A stretch of DNA of 64,000 nucleotides, from positions 1 to 64,000 of the forward strand of contig CAYLLN010000030.1 in the NCBI GenBank assembly GCA_964384375.1. Direction: 5' to 3'. Within the stretch, counting starts at the first letter, position 1; each line of letters begins with the position of its first letter. This DNA is from CAYLLN01 sp964384375. Lineage in GTDB: Bacteria; Planctomycetota; Planctomycetia; Pirellulales; Pirellulaceae. Shown here in pieces: positions 53,804 through 61,111 of the stretch. The notes below the pieces were generated by a model, which was not told the DNA's origin, did not search any database, and worked only from the letters and a program-made list of their open reading frames with translations. Both the position numbers and the translations under genes were made by a program.

Positions 53804-54673
53804 GTGGAACTTATGTCGTCCGCACTCGCTACCGAGTCGTCAGAGTCGCATTCCTCCGAACCGCTTGCTCCGCTCGAACCTTCGTTGGTGACCGCGTCGC
53901 AGCCGTTCGTCGGTCAGTGGAATCGCCTGGTCAGCACGACGAACTGGCAGAAGGGGCGGATCATCATTGCCTGGCGCGAGGCGCTCGTCGGCCAGGGCGT
54001 GGCCGTCACGGAATACTCCGACGAGGCCTGGAGCCGGCTCGTCGGCGGCGTCACGGGGCAGCACGTCGGCCGGCTGCGGCGAGTGAGTCAGCGGTTTGGC
54101 GAAGTGTTCGAGCAATACGCCGGCTTGTACTGGAGCCATTTCCAGGCCGCTCTCGACTGGACCGATGCCGAGATGTGGCTGGAAGGGGCGGTGCAAAACG
54201 GCTGGTCGGTCGCCCAGATGCGGAATCAGCGATGGGAGACGCTTGGCCAGGTTGATGCCGATCGTCCGCAAGCGGCGGATGTCGTTGCGAACGAAACCGA
54301 CGAGGACTTCGAGCCTGGTCGCACTGCGGAACCGGTGCCGCACACGATCACGGGTGAATACAGCGACGTGCAGGCCGGGCCGCGACTCGACGGGCCGGAC
54401 TTTGGCGATGATGAGTCGCGAGGAGCATCCTCCCGCGAATTCAATGACGACTACGCAGGGGAGTCACGGCCGACCGCCGAACTCGTCCGTCCGTTCGAGG
54501 ATCTGCCGGAGTTGCCCGACGACTTGGCCGAAGCGTTCGACGCGATGAAGCTGGCGATCCTGCGTCACAAGACGAGCGGCTGGGAAGGAATCGCAGCGGC
54601 CGATGTGCTCCGCTCACTCGACGCGCTGAAGGCCCTCGTCACAGCGCCGTCGTCGGAATCGGCTCCGTTCTGA
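53804..54673 (+). CDS. Hypothetical protein, Pirellulales-type
   Basis: 289 residues from GTG at 53804 (GGAAG 5 bases before), or 286 from ATG at 53813. The N-terminal half is helical (RRVSQRFGEVFEQYAGLYWS, then DWTDAEMWLEGAVQNGWSV), followed by an acidic low-complexity linker and a C-terminal helix-rich stretch (LPDDLAEAFDAMKLAILRHK). I recall the core as conserved in related planctomycetes, but no function is known. No signal peptide is seen, so it is probably cytoplasmic. Confidence 0.65.
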   Translation: MELMSSALATESSESHSSEPLAPLEPSLVTASQPFVGQWNRLVSTTNWQKGRIIIAWREALVGQGVAVTEYSDEAWSRLVGGVTGQHVGRLRRVSQRFGEVFEQYAGLYWSHFQAALDWTDAEMWLEGAVQNGWSVAQMRNQRWETLGQVDADRPQAADVVANETDEDFEPGRTAEPVPHTITGEYSDVQAGPRLDGPDFGDDESRGASSREFNDDYAGESRPTAELVRPFEDLPELPDDLAEAFDAMKLAILRHKTSGWEGIAAADVLRSLDALKALVTAPSSESAPF

Positions 54674-54709
54674 CTTCCGACTTCCGACATCCGACATCCG
54701 ACCCCGACT
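54674..54709. repeat. Short tandem repeat cttccga/catccga
   Basis: Five degenerate 7-base units follow the stop of the preceding gene. The tract resembles the one inside the Hsp70 gene at 19198-19235. It separates the hypothetical gene from the convergent HIT gene. Confidence 0.5.
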
Positions 54710-55054
54710 TCATCCCGGCGGCCATCCCATTTGCCGTCCGCCGAGGATGTGGAAGTGCAGGTGATCGACGCTTTGCCCGCCGTCCGGGCCGCAGTTCGCA
54801 ACGACGCGGTAGCCGCCGGATAGGCCCAACTGCTCGGCCACCTTCCTGACCACCAGCAGCAAGTGGCCGGCGAGCGCCTGATCTTCAGCGGACAAGTGAC
54901 CGACCGAAACCACCGGCTTCTTCGGGATCACCAGCACATGCACGGGGGCCTGTGGCTTCACGTCGTGGAACGCGAGGCAGAGGTCGTCCTCATGCACGAG
55001 CTTGGCGGGAATCTCTTTGTCGATGATCCGCTGGAAGATCGTTTTTTCGGACAT
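54710..55054 (-). CDS. HIT-family (HINT-like) nucleotide hydrolase
   Basis: 114 residues from ATG at 55054, preceded by AGGAGG. The histidine triad lies at VDHLHFHILGG (His98, His100, His102), and the N-terminal MSEKTIFQRIIDKEIP is typical of HINT proteins. These hydrolyse nucleoside phosphoramidates and related adenylated substrates. The frame is open 57 codons upstream without similarity. No signal peptide. Confidence 0.92.
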   Translation of the reverse strand: MSEKTIFQRIIDKEIPAKLVHEDDLCLAFHDVKPQAPVHVLVIPKKPVVSVGHLSAEDQALAGHLLLVVRKVAEQLGLSGGYRVVANCGPDGGQSVDHLHFHILGGRQMGWPPG

Positions 55055-55165
55055 TGTCGCCTCCTGATGAACGTGCATTGTAGGCCGCGCACGCCGGTGC
55101 CAGTAGCCTGCCGGTCGAGGCGATCCTAGGTACTGAATCCGTTTTAGAATTGCAACCTCGTCATT

Positions 55166-55216
55166 GTCGCCTTTCGCTCCGCGAAAGGACGTTCGTTCGC
55201 GGAGCGAACGACGACA
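55166..55216. repeat. Double palindrome (cctttcgctccgcgaaagg / cgttcgcggagcgaacg)
   Basis: Two adjacent tight palindromes with 8- and 7-bp stems and 3-base loops lie between gtcg and gacgac. I recall this pair of units as dispersed repeats in Pirellulales genomes. It occupies the space between the HIT and ThuA-like genes. Confidence 0.6.
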
Positions 55217-55282
55217 CACTCGCAAACTGACCCACCTGGCGGATCCAGCCGCCGAATTGACATCCGCAAAGAGCGGCTCACA

Positions 55283-56365
55283 ATGGTTGCAGCTTTGCCG
55301 CCATGGTCACTTCGACGCCTGTCCGCGACCCCTTGGAGCTTGCCAGTGCTGCGTTTCCTCTCCGCTCAGCTGTGTCTTTTCTTTGCGTTGCTCACCCTCG
55401 CGGCGCATGCCAATTCCGCCCAAGCTGCTGGCGTCGTCTATGCCGGCGGCGATGGTCCAGGAAAGGGAAAGCACATTGTCCTGGTGGCCGGCGACGAGGA
55501 GTATCGCAGCGAAGAAGCGTTGCCCCAGTTGGGTAAGATCCTCGCCCAGCGACACGGATTCAAATGCACGGTGCTGTTGCCGATTGGCGACGATGGCACG
55601 ATCAATCCGAACGCGAGCAACATCCCCGGCCTGGAAGCTCTCGACTCCGCCGATCTGCTCGTGATCTTCACGCGGTTCCGCGACTTGCCCGACGAACAGA
55701 TGCAGCACCTGGTCGATTACATCGAATCGGGCCGGCCGATCGTCGGCATTCGCACCGCCACGCACGCCTTCAACACGAAAAGCCAGAAGTTCGGCAAATA
55801 CACCTGGACCAGTAAGGAGCCGGGCTACGAGCAGGGGTTCGGCCGCAAGGTGCTCGGCGAGACCTGGATCAGCCATCACGGCAAGCACGGCTCGCAAAGC
55901 ACTCGCGGCATCATCGCCCCCGGCCAGGCCGACCATCCGATCCTTCGCGGCATCAAGGACGGCGACATTTGGGGGCCGACCGATGTGTACGGCGTTCGCC
56001 TGCCGCTGCCGGGCGACAGCCAACCGCTCGTGCTCGGACAGGTGCTGACCGGCATGAAGTTCGATGATCCGCCCGCGGAGGGGCAGGTGAACGATCCGAT
56101 GATGCCGATCGCCTGGACCAAGACGTACACGGGCAAAGCGGGCAAGCCGGCCCGCGTCTTTACCAGTACGATTGGCGCGGCCAATGACCTGACCGCGGAA
56201 GGAACCCGCCGGCTACTCGTCAACGCGTGCTTCTGGGCAGCGGGTCTGGAGGACAAGATTCCCGAGCGATCGAACGTCGAGCTTGTCGGCGACTATGAGC
56301 CCTCCAACTTCAAGTTCGACGGCTTCAAGCGGGGCGTCAAACCGGCAGACCACGAACTCAAATGA
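55283..56365 (+). CDS. Secreted ThuA-like (trehalose-utilisation fold) protein
   Basis: 360 residues from ATG at 55283; an internal in-frame GTG near 55346 would shorten the N-terminus. A signal peptide (LCLFFALLTLAAHANSAQA) precedes the ThuA/class-I-glutamine-amidotransferase-like core: KHIVLVAGDEEYRSEEALPQ, then DLLVIFTRFRDLPDEQM, a GIRTATHAFN segment and WISHHGKHGSQS. ThuA-like proteins are abundant in planctomycetes, often beside sugar dehydrogenases, and are thought to act on sugars, although no catalytic role is proved. Confidence 0.85.
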   Translation: MVAALPPWSLRRLSATPWSLPVLRFLSAQLCLFFALLTLAAHANSAQAAGVVYAGGDGPGKGKHIVLVAGDEEYRSEEALPQLGKILAQRHGFKCTVLLPIGDDGTINPNASNIPGLEALDSADLLVIFTRFRDLPDEQMQHLVDYIESGRPIVGIRTATHAFNTKSQKFGKYTWTSKEPGYEQGFGRKVLGETWISHHGKHGSQSTRGIIAPGQADHPILRGIKDGDIWGPTDVYGVRLPLPGDSQPLVLGQVLTGMKFDDPPAEGQVNDPMMPIAWTKTYTGKAGKPARVFTSTIGAANDLTAEGTRRLLVNACFWAAGLEDKIPERSNVELVGDYEPSNFKFDGFKRGVKPADHELK

Positions 56366-56429
56366 GTCGGTAGCTGCAGACTGCTGCAATCCTGATCAAA
56401 GAAACCGTCGGTGGAGCAGACCGCGAGCG

Positions 56430-56771
56430 TCACTCATCGCTCACAATCACCGTCACGTTTCTGCCGTCCTTGGGATCAATGTCAGCATAGACTCGCTGCA
56501 TCTCCGCCGGCTGAATGACGATGCAGCCATCGGAGTGCTGCGGACCAGTCCCCTGGTGAATGAAGATGCCGGTAAACCCGGGCACATTGGGCAAAAACAC
56601 GGCGTTCAGCCGCTTGGTGGCCATCGTCGTGGCCGAGCAGCCGGCATAGGTTCCGGCAGGGATCTTTTTGGCGGGATCCCACCAGCAGTTAGTGCTGAGG
56701 TGGATCTTGCCGGAGTATGTGAGCATGCCGCTCGACTTGCTGCGCCGGACGGTAATCTGGAATTGGCTCAT
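56430..56771 (-). CDS. L,D-transpeptidase-like protein (YkuD/DUF5675-type motif)
   Basis: 113 residues from ATG at 56771, preceded by AAGGAG. The motif IHQGTGPQHSDGCIVI has the His72 and Ser80-Gly82-Cys83 arrangement of YkuD-type L,D-transpeptidases, and KKIPAGTYAG resembles DUF5675-like members. No signal peptide is visible, which is odd for a peptidoglycan enzyme. It may be an intracellular or phage-derived relative. Exact family uncertain. Confidence 0.65.
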   Translation of the reverse strand: MSQFQITVRRSKSSGMLTYSGKIHLSTNCWWDPAKKIPAGTYAGCSATTMATKRLNAVFLPNVPGFTGIFIHQGTGPQHSDGCIVIQPAEMQRVYADIDPKDGRNVTVIVSDE

Positions 56772-56923
56772 GTCGGCTCCTTGGTAGGCGAATCGTACCC
56801 GGCCGAGCGCGACGCAAGCAACGCTGGCCAGCAAATCCTTGCCCACTGAACCAGCGACGCCGCAAACCTGTCAGGCGTCTTACAGCCGCAGTAACTTTGC
56901 CGTACTTTGGAGCAACCAGCGAT

Positions 56924-57010
56924 GGCCGGATGGCGAAATTGGCAGACGCACAGGACTTAAAATCCTGTGTCCCGTTAAGGGACGTGCGGGTTCGAGCCCC
57001 GCTCCGGCTA
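56924..57010 (+). tRNA. tRNA-Leu (anticodon TAA)
   Basis: An 87-base gene folds as a class II tRNA. The acceptor arm is GGCCGGA with TCCGGCT (pair 1-72 is G-U). The D arm holds the segment ttggcaga, and the anticodon stem CAGGA/TCCTG has a loop whose anticodon TAA is at 56958-56960. A long variable arm (tgtccc ... gggacgt) and a T arm GCGGG-TTCGAGC-CCCGC follow. No CCA is encoded. Confidence 0.95.
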
Positions 57011-57343
57011 CTTGGTAGATAAGAAGTTGCGACGTTCACGCGATTCGCTCCGCGGCAGTTGCGAGGGCATTTTGGCCGGTTTCGTCAACTGACACAACAC
57101 CATTTTCGGTAGTAGTACGCTTGCCGGCAAGACACCGGAGGTCAAGGGACGATCGGGTTTAAACGGCGTCAACGATTGCGAACCTCTGTCGCGTACCTGG
57201 TGCTGGAAGCGCTTTGCATCGCCTACGCCGATGGTCACTTCAACGTGGAATTGTCCCCCGCTCCTCGTCCGGTGTTGTTGCCGATCAAGCGGAGCGGGTG
57301 ACCAGTTGATTTGCTTCTCGCGACATAGTCGCGAATGCTGTCT
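57011..57343. other. Space after tRNA-Leu
   Basis: 333 bases with no supported gene, repeat or terminator. No integration-type direct repeat of the tRNA end was seen here. Confidence 0.35.
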
Positions 57344-57529
57344 TTACGACGATCTGACCATGATCCAAGTAGCGAATCCCAGGCCGAGGACCAATAAAAA
57401 CCATGAAGCGACCAAGGCACAAACCAGGAACGGATAGCCAAGCTTTGGGGCAATCACCAACCACGCCCCTGCCAATACCGGCGGGGCGAGAGTCATGATG
57501 ATCACCAGTGTGCGGAGGCGGATTTGCAT
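57344..57529 (-). CDS. Tiny membrane protein, LRTLLILL family (third copy)
   Basis: 61 residues starting MQIRLRTLVIIMTLAPPVL, followed by two hydrophobic segments (VLAGAWLVIA and FLLVLGLGFATWI). The start matches the copies at 58046-58249 and 58472-58666 (LRTL.I), so it belongs to the same family, but it is separated from them by a plus-strand gene. The basic start followed by a hydrophobic stretch predicts an inner-membrane protein. Function unknown. Confidence 0.6.
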   Translation of the reverse strand: MQIRLRTLVIIMTLAPPVLAGAWLVIAPKLGYPFLVCALVASWFLLVLGLGFATWIMVRSS

Positions 57530-57645
57530 AATCCCGCTCGGTGAACTGTAGTGGGTCTCTGGCGGGATTAGGGGACTCTGAGCAAGCCGGCCAAACGCGA
57601 TTGGCTGGTGGTATTATTCTCGGCTGAAAAACAGGCGGGGTGCTT

Positions 57646-57957
57646 ATGTTCGGCGAGAGTAAACGACGGTGGACATTTTCGCTGGCAATGCTCTTTCAAG
57701 AGATGTTGCTTGTCGCCGTCGTGCTCGCCTGCTTTCGATTGTTGCCTAGCGACGAACAGCTAAGGCACAGCCTTAACTTTAGCGCTTACTGGAGGCAGAT
57801 ATTTCTACTGACTTGCATGGGAGTAGCGGCGGGGGCGGCCGTCGGCAGACTCAATGACAAGATGACTAAGGGAAGCTTGATTGGATTAGGGCTTTCGCTT
57901 CCCGCAGCAATCGCCTGGACGTATTTCGTGTTCGTCAAGCACGCGATGGTAACGTAG
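57646..57957 (+). CDS. Small membrane protein of unknown function
   Basis: 103 residues from ATG at 57646 (an in-frame GTG lies 6 bases earlier). The N-terminus RRWTFSLAMLFQEMLLVAVVL is followed by further hydrophobic stretches (QIFLLTCMGVAAGAAVG and LIGLGLSLPAAIAWTYFVFV), giving three membrane segments. It is the only plus-strand gene in the array and its end overlaps the 3' end of the 57935-58033 frame by 23 bases. Confidence 0.55.
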   Translation: MFGESKRRWTFSLAMLFQEMLLVAVVLACFRLLPSDEQLRHSLNFSAYWRQIFLLTCMGVAAGAAVGRLNDKMTKGSLIGLGLSLPAAIAWTYFVFVKHAMVT

Positions 57958-58033
57958 TTCTTAGCCACGAAATGGCCAATGCCACGACGGCCACCGTCAG
58001 CCAGAGCACATCGCGAATCGTGAAGCGGAACAT
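57935..58033 (-). CDS. 32-residue FRFTIRDVLW-family membrane micropeptide
   Basis: The frame begins MFRFTIRDVLWLTVAVVA and ends after 32 residues. The first 14 residues are identical to the copy at 58260-58460, whereas the codons differ at 4 of these 14 positions, always synonymously. A GGAG site lies upstream. It is either a genuine micropeptide or a recently truncated copy. It lies 12 bases after the end of the upstream gene of the array. Confidence 0.5.
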   Translation of the reverse strand: MFRFTIRDVLWLTVAVVALAISWLRTTLPSRA

Positions 58034-58045
58034 GATTGCTCCGAT

Positions 58046-58249
58046 TTATGACAGGGGTGATGACGACCGGCGCGACATCGCACGGCGGACAACGAAGAAC
58101 AGGGCGACGACCCAGAACACAAATTGCGCTGCCCCGAGCACGACTGCCCAGGCGGGTGCCGACATCGCTTGCAGGGCGAAATAGCTGCCCGCCAACTCCA
58201 TCGGCCCGACGGCCAGCAGGATCAACAGCGTGCGGAGGTGAAATTGCAT
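58046..58249 (-). CDS. Tiny membrane protein, LRTLLILL family
   Basis: 67 residues starting MQFHLRTLLILLAVGPMELAG. A second hydrophobic segment (AQFVFWVVALFFVVRR) follows. Residues LRTLLILLAVGPM are identical to the copy at 58472-58666, with several synonymous codon differences. It starts 10 bases after the preceding gene, so it belongs to a tight cluster. Function unknown. Confidence 0.62.
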   Translation of the reverse strand: MQFHLRTLLILLAVGPMELAGSYFALQAMSAPAWAVVLGAAQFVFWVVALFFVVRRAMSRRSSSPLS

Positions 58250-58259
58250 GATGACGTTT

Positions 58260-58460
58260 CTACCTGACAACGTTGACATCGTTGAACATGTCAAAAAACT
58301 CTTTCGCTTTCTCCGACTTGATCGCTTCGATTTGCGCAGGCGTGAGGCTGCGGTACTTGGCTGCCGGCTCTGCCAAGGATGAATGGTCCGTCCACCATCC
58401 CGCCCCCAGCGCCACAACCACGGTCAGCCAGAGCACGTCGCGGATCGTGAATCGGAACAT
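58260..58460 (-). CDS. Tiny FRFTIRDVLW-family protein with one membrane segment
   Basis: 66 residues starting MFRFTIRDVLWLTVVVALG and ending in a soluble tail (SLTPAQIEAIKSEKAKEFF). This N-terminal pattern is frequent in planctomycetes but has no known function. One membrane segment is predicted, with the tail on the far side. It starts 11 bases after the preceding gene. Confidence 0.62.
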   Translation of the reverse strand: MFRFTIRDVLWLTVVVALGAGWWTDHSSLAEPAAKYRSLTPAQIEAIKSEKAKEFFDMFNDVNVVR

Positions 58461-58471
58461 GGGGCGGCTCG

Positions 58472-58666
58472 CTAGGGATTGGCCGTGTACGGAATGCCGA
58501 GCGTGCTTTCCTCTTCCGGCTGGACGATAATTCGCGGCGTTACACCGCCTAGCTTTATTTGTGGTTCACTCTCGCGCAGTGATATTTGCCAGCCCCACCA
58601 CGCACCCGCCAACACCATCGGCCCCACAGCCAGCAGAATCAACAGCGTGCGGAGGCGGTATCGCAT
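58472..58666 (-). CDS. Tiny membrane protein, LRTLLILL family
   Basis: 64 residues starting MRYRLRTLLILLAVGPMVLAG, with a polar tail rich in E, P and I (KLGGVTPRIIVQPEEES). It lacks the second hydrophobic segment seen in the two other copies. The frame is open 6 codons upstream, but the family start is clear. It begins 7 bases after the upstream gene's stop. Confidence 0.62.
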   Translation of the reverse strand: MRYRLRTLLILLAVGPMVLAGAWWGWQISLRESEPQIKLGGVTPRIIVQPEEESTLGIPYTANP

Positions 58667-58673
58667 GGGGAGA

Positions 58674-58997
58674 CTAGGGGCCAATTGGTACGGTCAAGAT
58701 CCCGAGCATCACTCTGCAGGCCAGCAAAATGAGAATGGTGGCGGAGGTCACTACGCCACCAATGAGCATTCCCATACCCGGCCAGCGAAAGCCGCCCAAA
58801 AAACCTCCTAGAGCAATGCCGGCACCGATGATTAAAAAAGACAGTGTTCCGAATCGCTCCTCGGAATGCAATTGCGCATTCGTGAGCGTTTTCCAACCAG
58901 CAACGGTAAGACCGATGATGATGCTTGCCCAAAACGTCGCCAGCATCAGGTCAGCAATCGTGAACCGTTGCCATGATCCTCGTCGCTGCAACTCCAT
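58674..58997 (-). CDS. Small four-segment-type membrane protein with RFTIADLM start
   Basis: 107 residues from ATG at 58997. The N-terminal SWQRFTIADLMLATFWASII resembles the FRFTIRDVLW family but is extended to about three hydrophobic stretches (the later ones LSFLIIGAGIALGGFLGG and TSATILILLACRVMLG). It is the first gene of the five-gene minus-strand cluster (spacings 7, 11, 10 and 12 bases). Function unknown. Confidence 0.6.
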   Translation of the reverse strand: MELQRRGSWQRFTIADLMLATFWASIIIGLTVAGWKTLTNAQLHSEERFGTLSFLIIGAGIALGGFLGGFRWPGMGMLIGGVVTSATILILLACRVMLGILTVPIGP

Positions 58998-59126
58998 AAT
59001 CCCCGATTCTAACCGGCAACCCGCCAGCCGGCCAAATGCCAAATCGGCCTTGGACTAGGGCTGCGCGTCGCTTACCCGTCCTGGTCCACAGCAAGAATCG
59101 GGCCATTTACACCCTCGCGGCACGTG

Positions 59127-59390
59127 CTACTCCGCCGCCCGCTTTTTGTTCGTGTGCATGCTCCACATGCGAGCCGCTACTTCGGCTGGACGATGACCAA
59201 CGTAGTATTCCATTGTCACCTGTAGGGACGAGTGCCGCATGAACTCCTGCAGGTCCTGGGGCAGCATGTCTTGAGCCAGCCGAAGGGCACACGACCGCCG
59301 TAGATCATGGAAAGTGGCGAACTTCACCTTGCCCGTCGCCCGGTTCTCGCCACGGCGACGATGATTTTCGTCGCCGCACGAGAAGTGCAT
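59127..59390 (-). pseudogene. C-terminal remnant of a tyrosine recombinase/integrase
   Basis: 87 residues contain the catalytic end of a phage-type integrase: FHDLRRSCALRLAQD, MRHSSLQVTMEYYVGH with the probable nucleophilic Tyr, and the C-terminal AARMWSMH. The N-terminal two thirds, including the first catalytic Arg, are absent; an upstream in-frame stop belongs to the DUF1579-like gene. It is most likely a relic of an integrated element, lying about 2.1 kb from the tRNA-Leu gene. Confidence 0.7.
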
Positions 59391-59414
59391 CGAACGCGAG
59401 CGAGGCAGATCCGC

Positions 59415-59969
59415 CTACTTCTTGCGAACCAACTTCATCCCACCGCACATCTCCTTCGCGGGAACGCCGTTTTCCCAGCCGATCCCTTCGATCTCGAGAT
59501 GGTCGGCATCGACAATCGTCAGCGTCGCGGCATGCATGTGCTTGTCCTTCTTGGGGTCCAGGTTCGAGCCGCCGGCGAATTGAAAGACGATTTGATTGGC
59601 CGCCGACTTCGGGTCGGCTTTCATTCGTGGCTGGTTGCCGAGCATGCAGTAGTGCGTCATGACGAGGTCGTCGCCATCGACCGTGTAGATGGAAACCATC
59701 TCGTGCGGCTGGCCGGGGAAGAGCGTTTCGTGAAGTGCCGACCCGCCCGCGGTCAGCTTGATCACGGATGCCACTTCCTCGGTAGGCTTGCCGTCCTTGT
59801 CGGCTGTCACCCAGGTTCCCACCAGGGTTTTCAGCTTTTCCATACCCGCATTGGTAGGGGCGGCTGACGTGTGATTGTGTTTTTCGTCGGCCAGTGCTTT
59901 CAGCGAACCCAGTGCCGCCACCGAGAGGGCCAAAGCCACGAACCCACATGCTGCGATCTTTCGATTCAT
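59415..59969 (-). CDS. Secreted DUF1579-like protein
   Basis: 184 residues from ATG at 59969, preceded by AGGAGG (an in-frame TTG lies two codons earlier). A signal peptide (GFVALALSVAALGSLKALA) precedes the domain: MEKLKTLVGTWV ... SALHETLFPGQPHEMVSIYTVDG, close to the DUF1579 pattern (beta-barrel-like). A His/Asn-rich segment (DEKHNHTSAAP) follows the signal. Function unknown; probably periplasmic. Confidence 0.78.
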   Translation of the reverse strand: MNRKIAACGFVALALSVAALGSLKALADEKHNHTSAAPTNAGMEKLKTLVGTWVTADKDGKPTEEVASVIKLTAGGSALHETLFPGQPHEMVSIYTVDGDDLVMTHYCMLGNQPRMKADPKSAANQIVFQFAGGSNLDPKKDKHMHAATLTIVDADHLEIEGIGWENGVPAKEMCGGMKLVRKK

Positions 59970-60333
59970 CTGCAATCCTCCTCACGAGAAAACGAGCGTC
60001 CGAAGTGGAACGTCACTCAGTGGTCGATTGGCGGCCGGCCCAATCGACAGCGGGTGAAAAGAAATTCGCGGACTCGTTTCGAGCCCAATTTCGTGAACAT
60101 TTCGCTTGCCTTGAACGAAGGCTTTACTTAGGTTGTGGCCTGTTGGAGTTGCTGCACAGGCGGTTCCAGCATAGCGGGCGACGCTAGCATCACGACCAAC
60201 CTCTCGACTTGGTTCTGCGGGCTTGACGACCAAGCCGCACGGGCCAGTGTTCCTGCCACGCAGTGTTCCTGTCACCCAGCGGCTGGCACTTGCCGGTTGC
60301 TCCCACCCTTCAGCAAGATGCTGAGACCATCGC
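59970..60333. other. Spacer between divergent genes
   Basis: 364 bases with the Shine-Dalgarno of the DUF1579-like gene at one end. A short direct repeat, cagtgttcctg, occurs twice near 60247 and 60263. Nothing else could be supported. Confidence 0.35.
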
Positions 60334-60663
60334 ATGAATCGCCCGCTTCTGATCGCGGCTGCGCTAGCCGTCTGTCTGTGGTCGTCCCCCGCATTGGCAA
60401 CCACTCCCACCAACGGCACGCGGATTGATATCGCCGATTGCCAATACACCTACGTCCTGGGCGGCGAAGCCTGGTCGATGGAGTGTCGTTACCGGATCGA
60501 CGAGGGTGAGTGGCGGCACATCACCAGCAGCGGCAACGGCGGCAGCTGGGAACTGCGCCTGCCGGGGACGAGCGTGCAAGGAACGGTGGTGGACTACCGC
60601 ATCCAGTGGTCGTTCGGCGACGAGGTTGCGTCGCTCCGTGTCGGCGCCCGACAGGTGAAGTGA
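60334..60663 (+). CDS. Small secreted protein of unknown function
   Basis: 109 residues. A signal peptide (MNRPLLIAAALAVCLWSSPALA) is followed by a compact beta-rich domain with a conserved-looking Cys pair (ADCQYTY and MECRYRI) and YRIQWSFGDE. It may be a small periplasmic or surface protein, and the cysteines may form a disulfide. No family could be recognised. Confidence 0.6.
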   Translation: MNRPLLIAAALAVCLWSSPALATTPTNGTRIDIADCQYTYVLGGEAWSMECRYRIDEGEWRHITSSGNGGSWELRLPGTSVQGTVVDYRIQWSFGDEVASLRVGARQVK

Positions 60664-60693
60664 CCGGAGCACTTTGTCAGCTTTGGATTTAAG

Positions 60694-60731
60694 TGCCGGG
60701 TGCCACGTCCCACGCTTGCGTGGGCGTGCCG
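60694..60731. repeat. Palindromic repeat around cccacgc-tt-gcgtggg
   Basis: A 7-bp stem with a 2-base loop sits inside a longer imperfect inverted repeat beginning gccgggtgccacg. I recall similar sequences as dispersed repeats in planctomycete genomes. It lies 30 bases after the preceding stop. Confidence 0.55.
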
Positions 60732-60924
60732 AGTTATTCCCCAACTCAACCATGTCGAAGCGGTAGCTTTTGCCTAAACGACAAAGTTCGCCAGTGCGCG
60801 GCAGAGTGTAGTGGCTGAGTGTATCGGCAAGCAGGGCAACCGCTAGAGACTGTACAGGGCGAGTGACGAATCTTGTCATGGCCGCTGCGGGGTTCCGCAG
60901 GGCCGGACCGTCGCCAGGGCCTCG

Positions 60925-61104
60925 ATGAACTCGCCCACCCCGCTCGAAATCGTCTGCTCTCGCTGCCGGATCGAAGTGCAGCCGATCGAAGCGGCTGGGC
61001 AATGGTTCTGCCCGCATTGTGCTTGGGAGTTTCTGCCGGAAAAGATCGCCAGAGCGAGGCAAGAGCAAGATCAGGCCGACGACGATCCTTCCGCGTTCCC
61101 TTAG
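60925..61104 (+). CDS. 59-residue zinc-ribbon protein
   Basis: A short frame begins MNSPTPLEIVCSRCRIEVQP and has two CxxC knuckles (CSRC and CPHC) 14 residues apart, then a charged helical tail (KIARARQEQDQADDD). It resembles a single zinc ribbon joined to an acidic tail and may bind nucleic acid or a protein partner. It is a typical gene missed by length cut-offs. It ends 7 bases before the convergent OmpA-like gene's stop. Confidence 0.6.
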   Translation: MNSPTPLEIVCSRCRIEVQPIEAAGQWFCPHCAWEFLPEKIARARQEQDQADDDPSAFP

Positions 61105-61111
61105 CGTCGCG

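Noticed and set aside
56689..57039. Minus-strand frame across tRNA-Leu
   Set aside because: It is the reverse of a well-folded tRNA gene.
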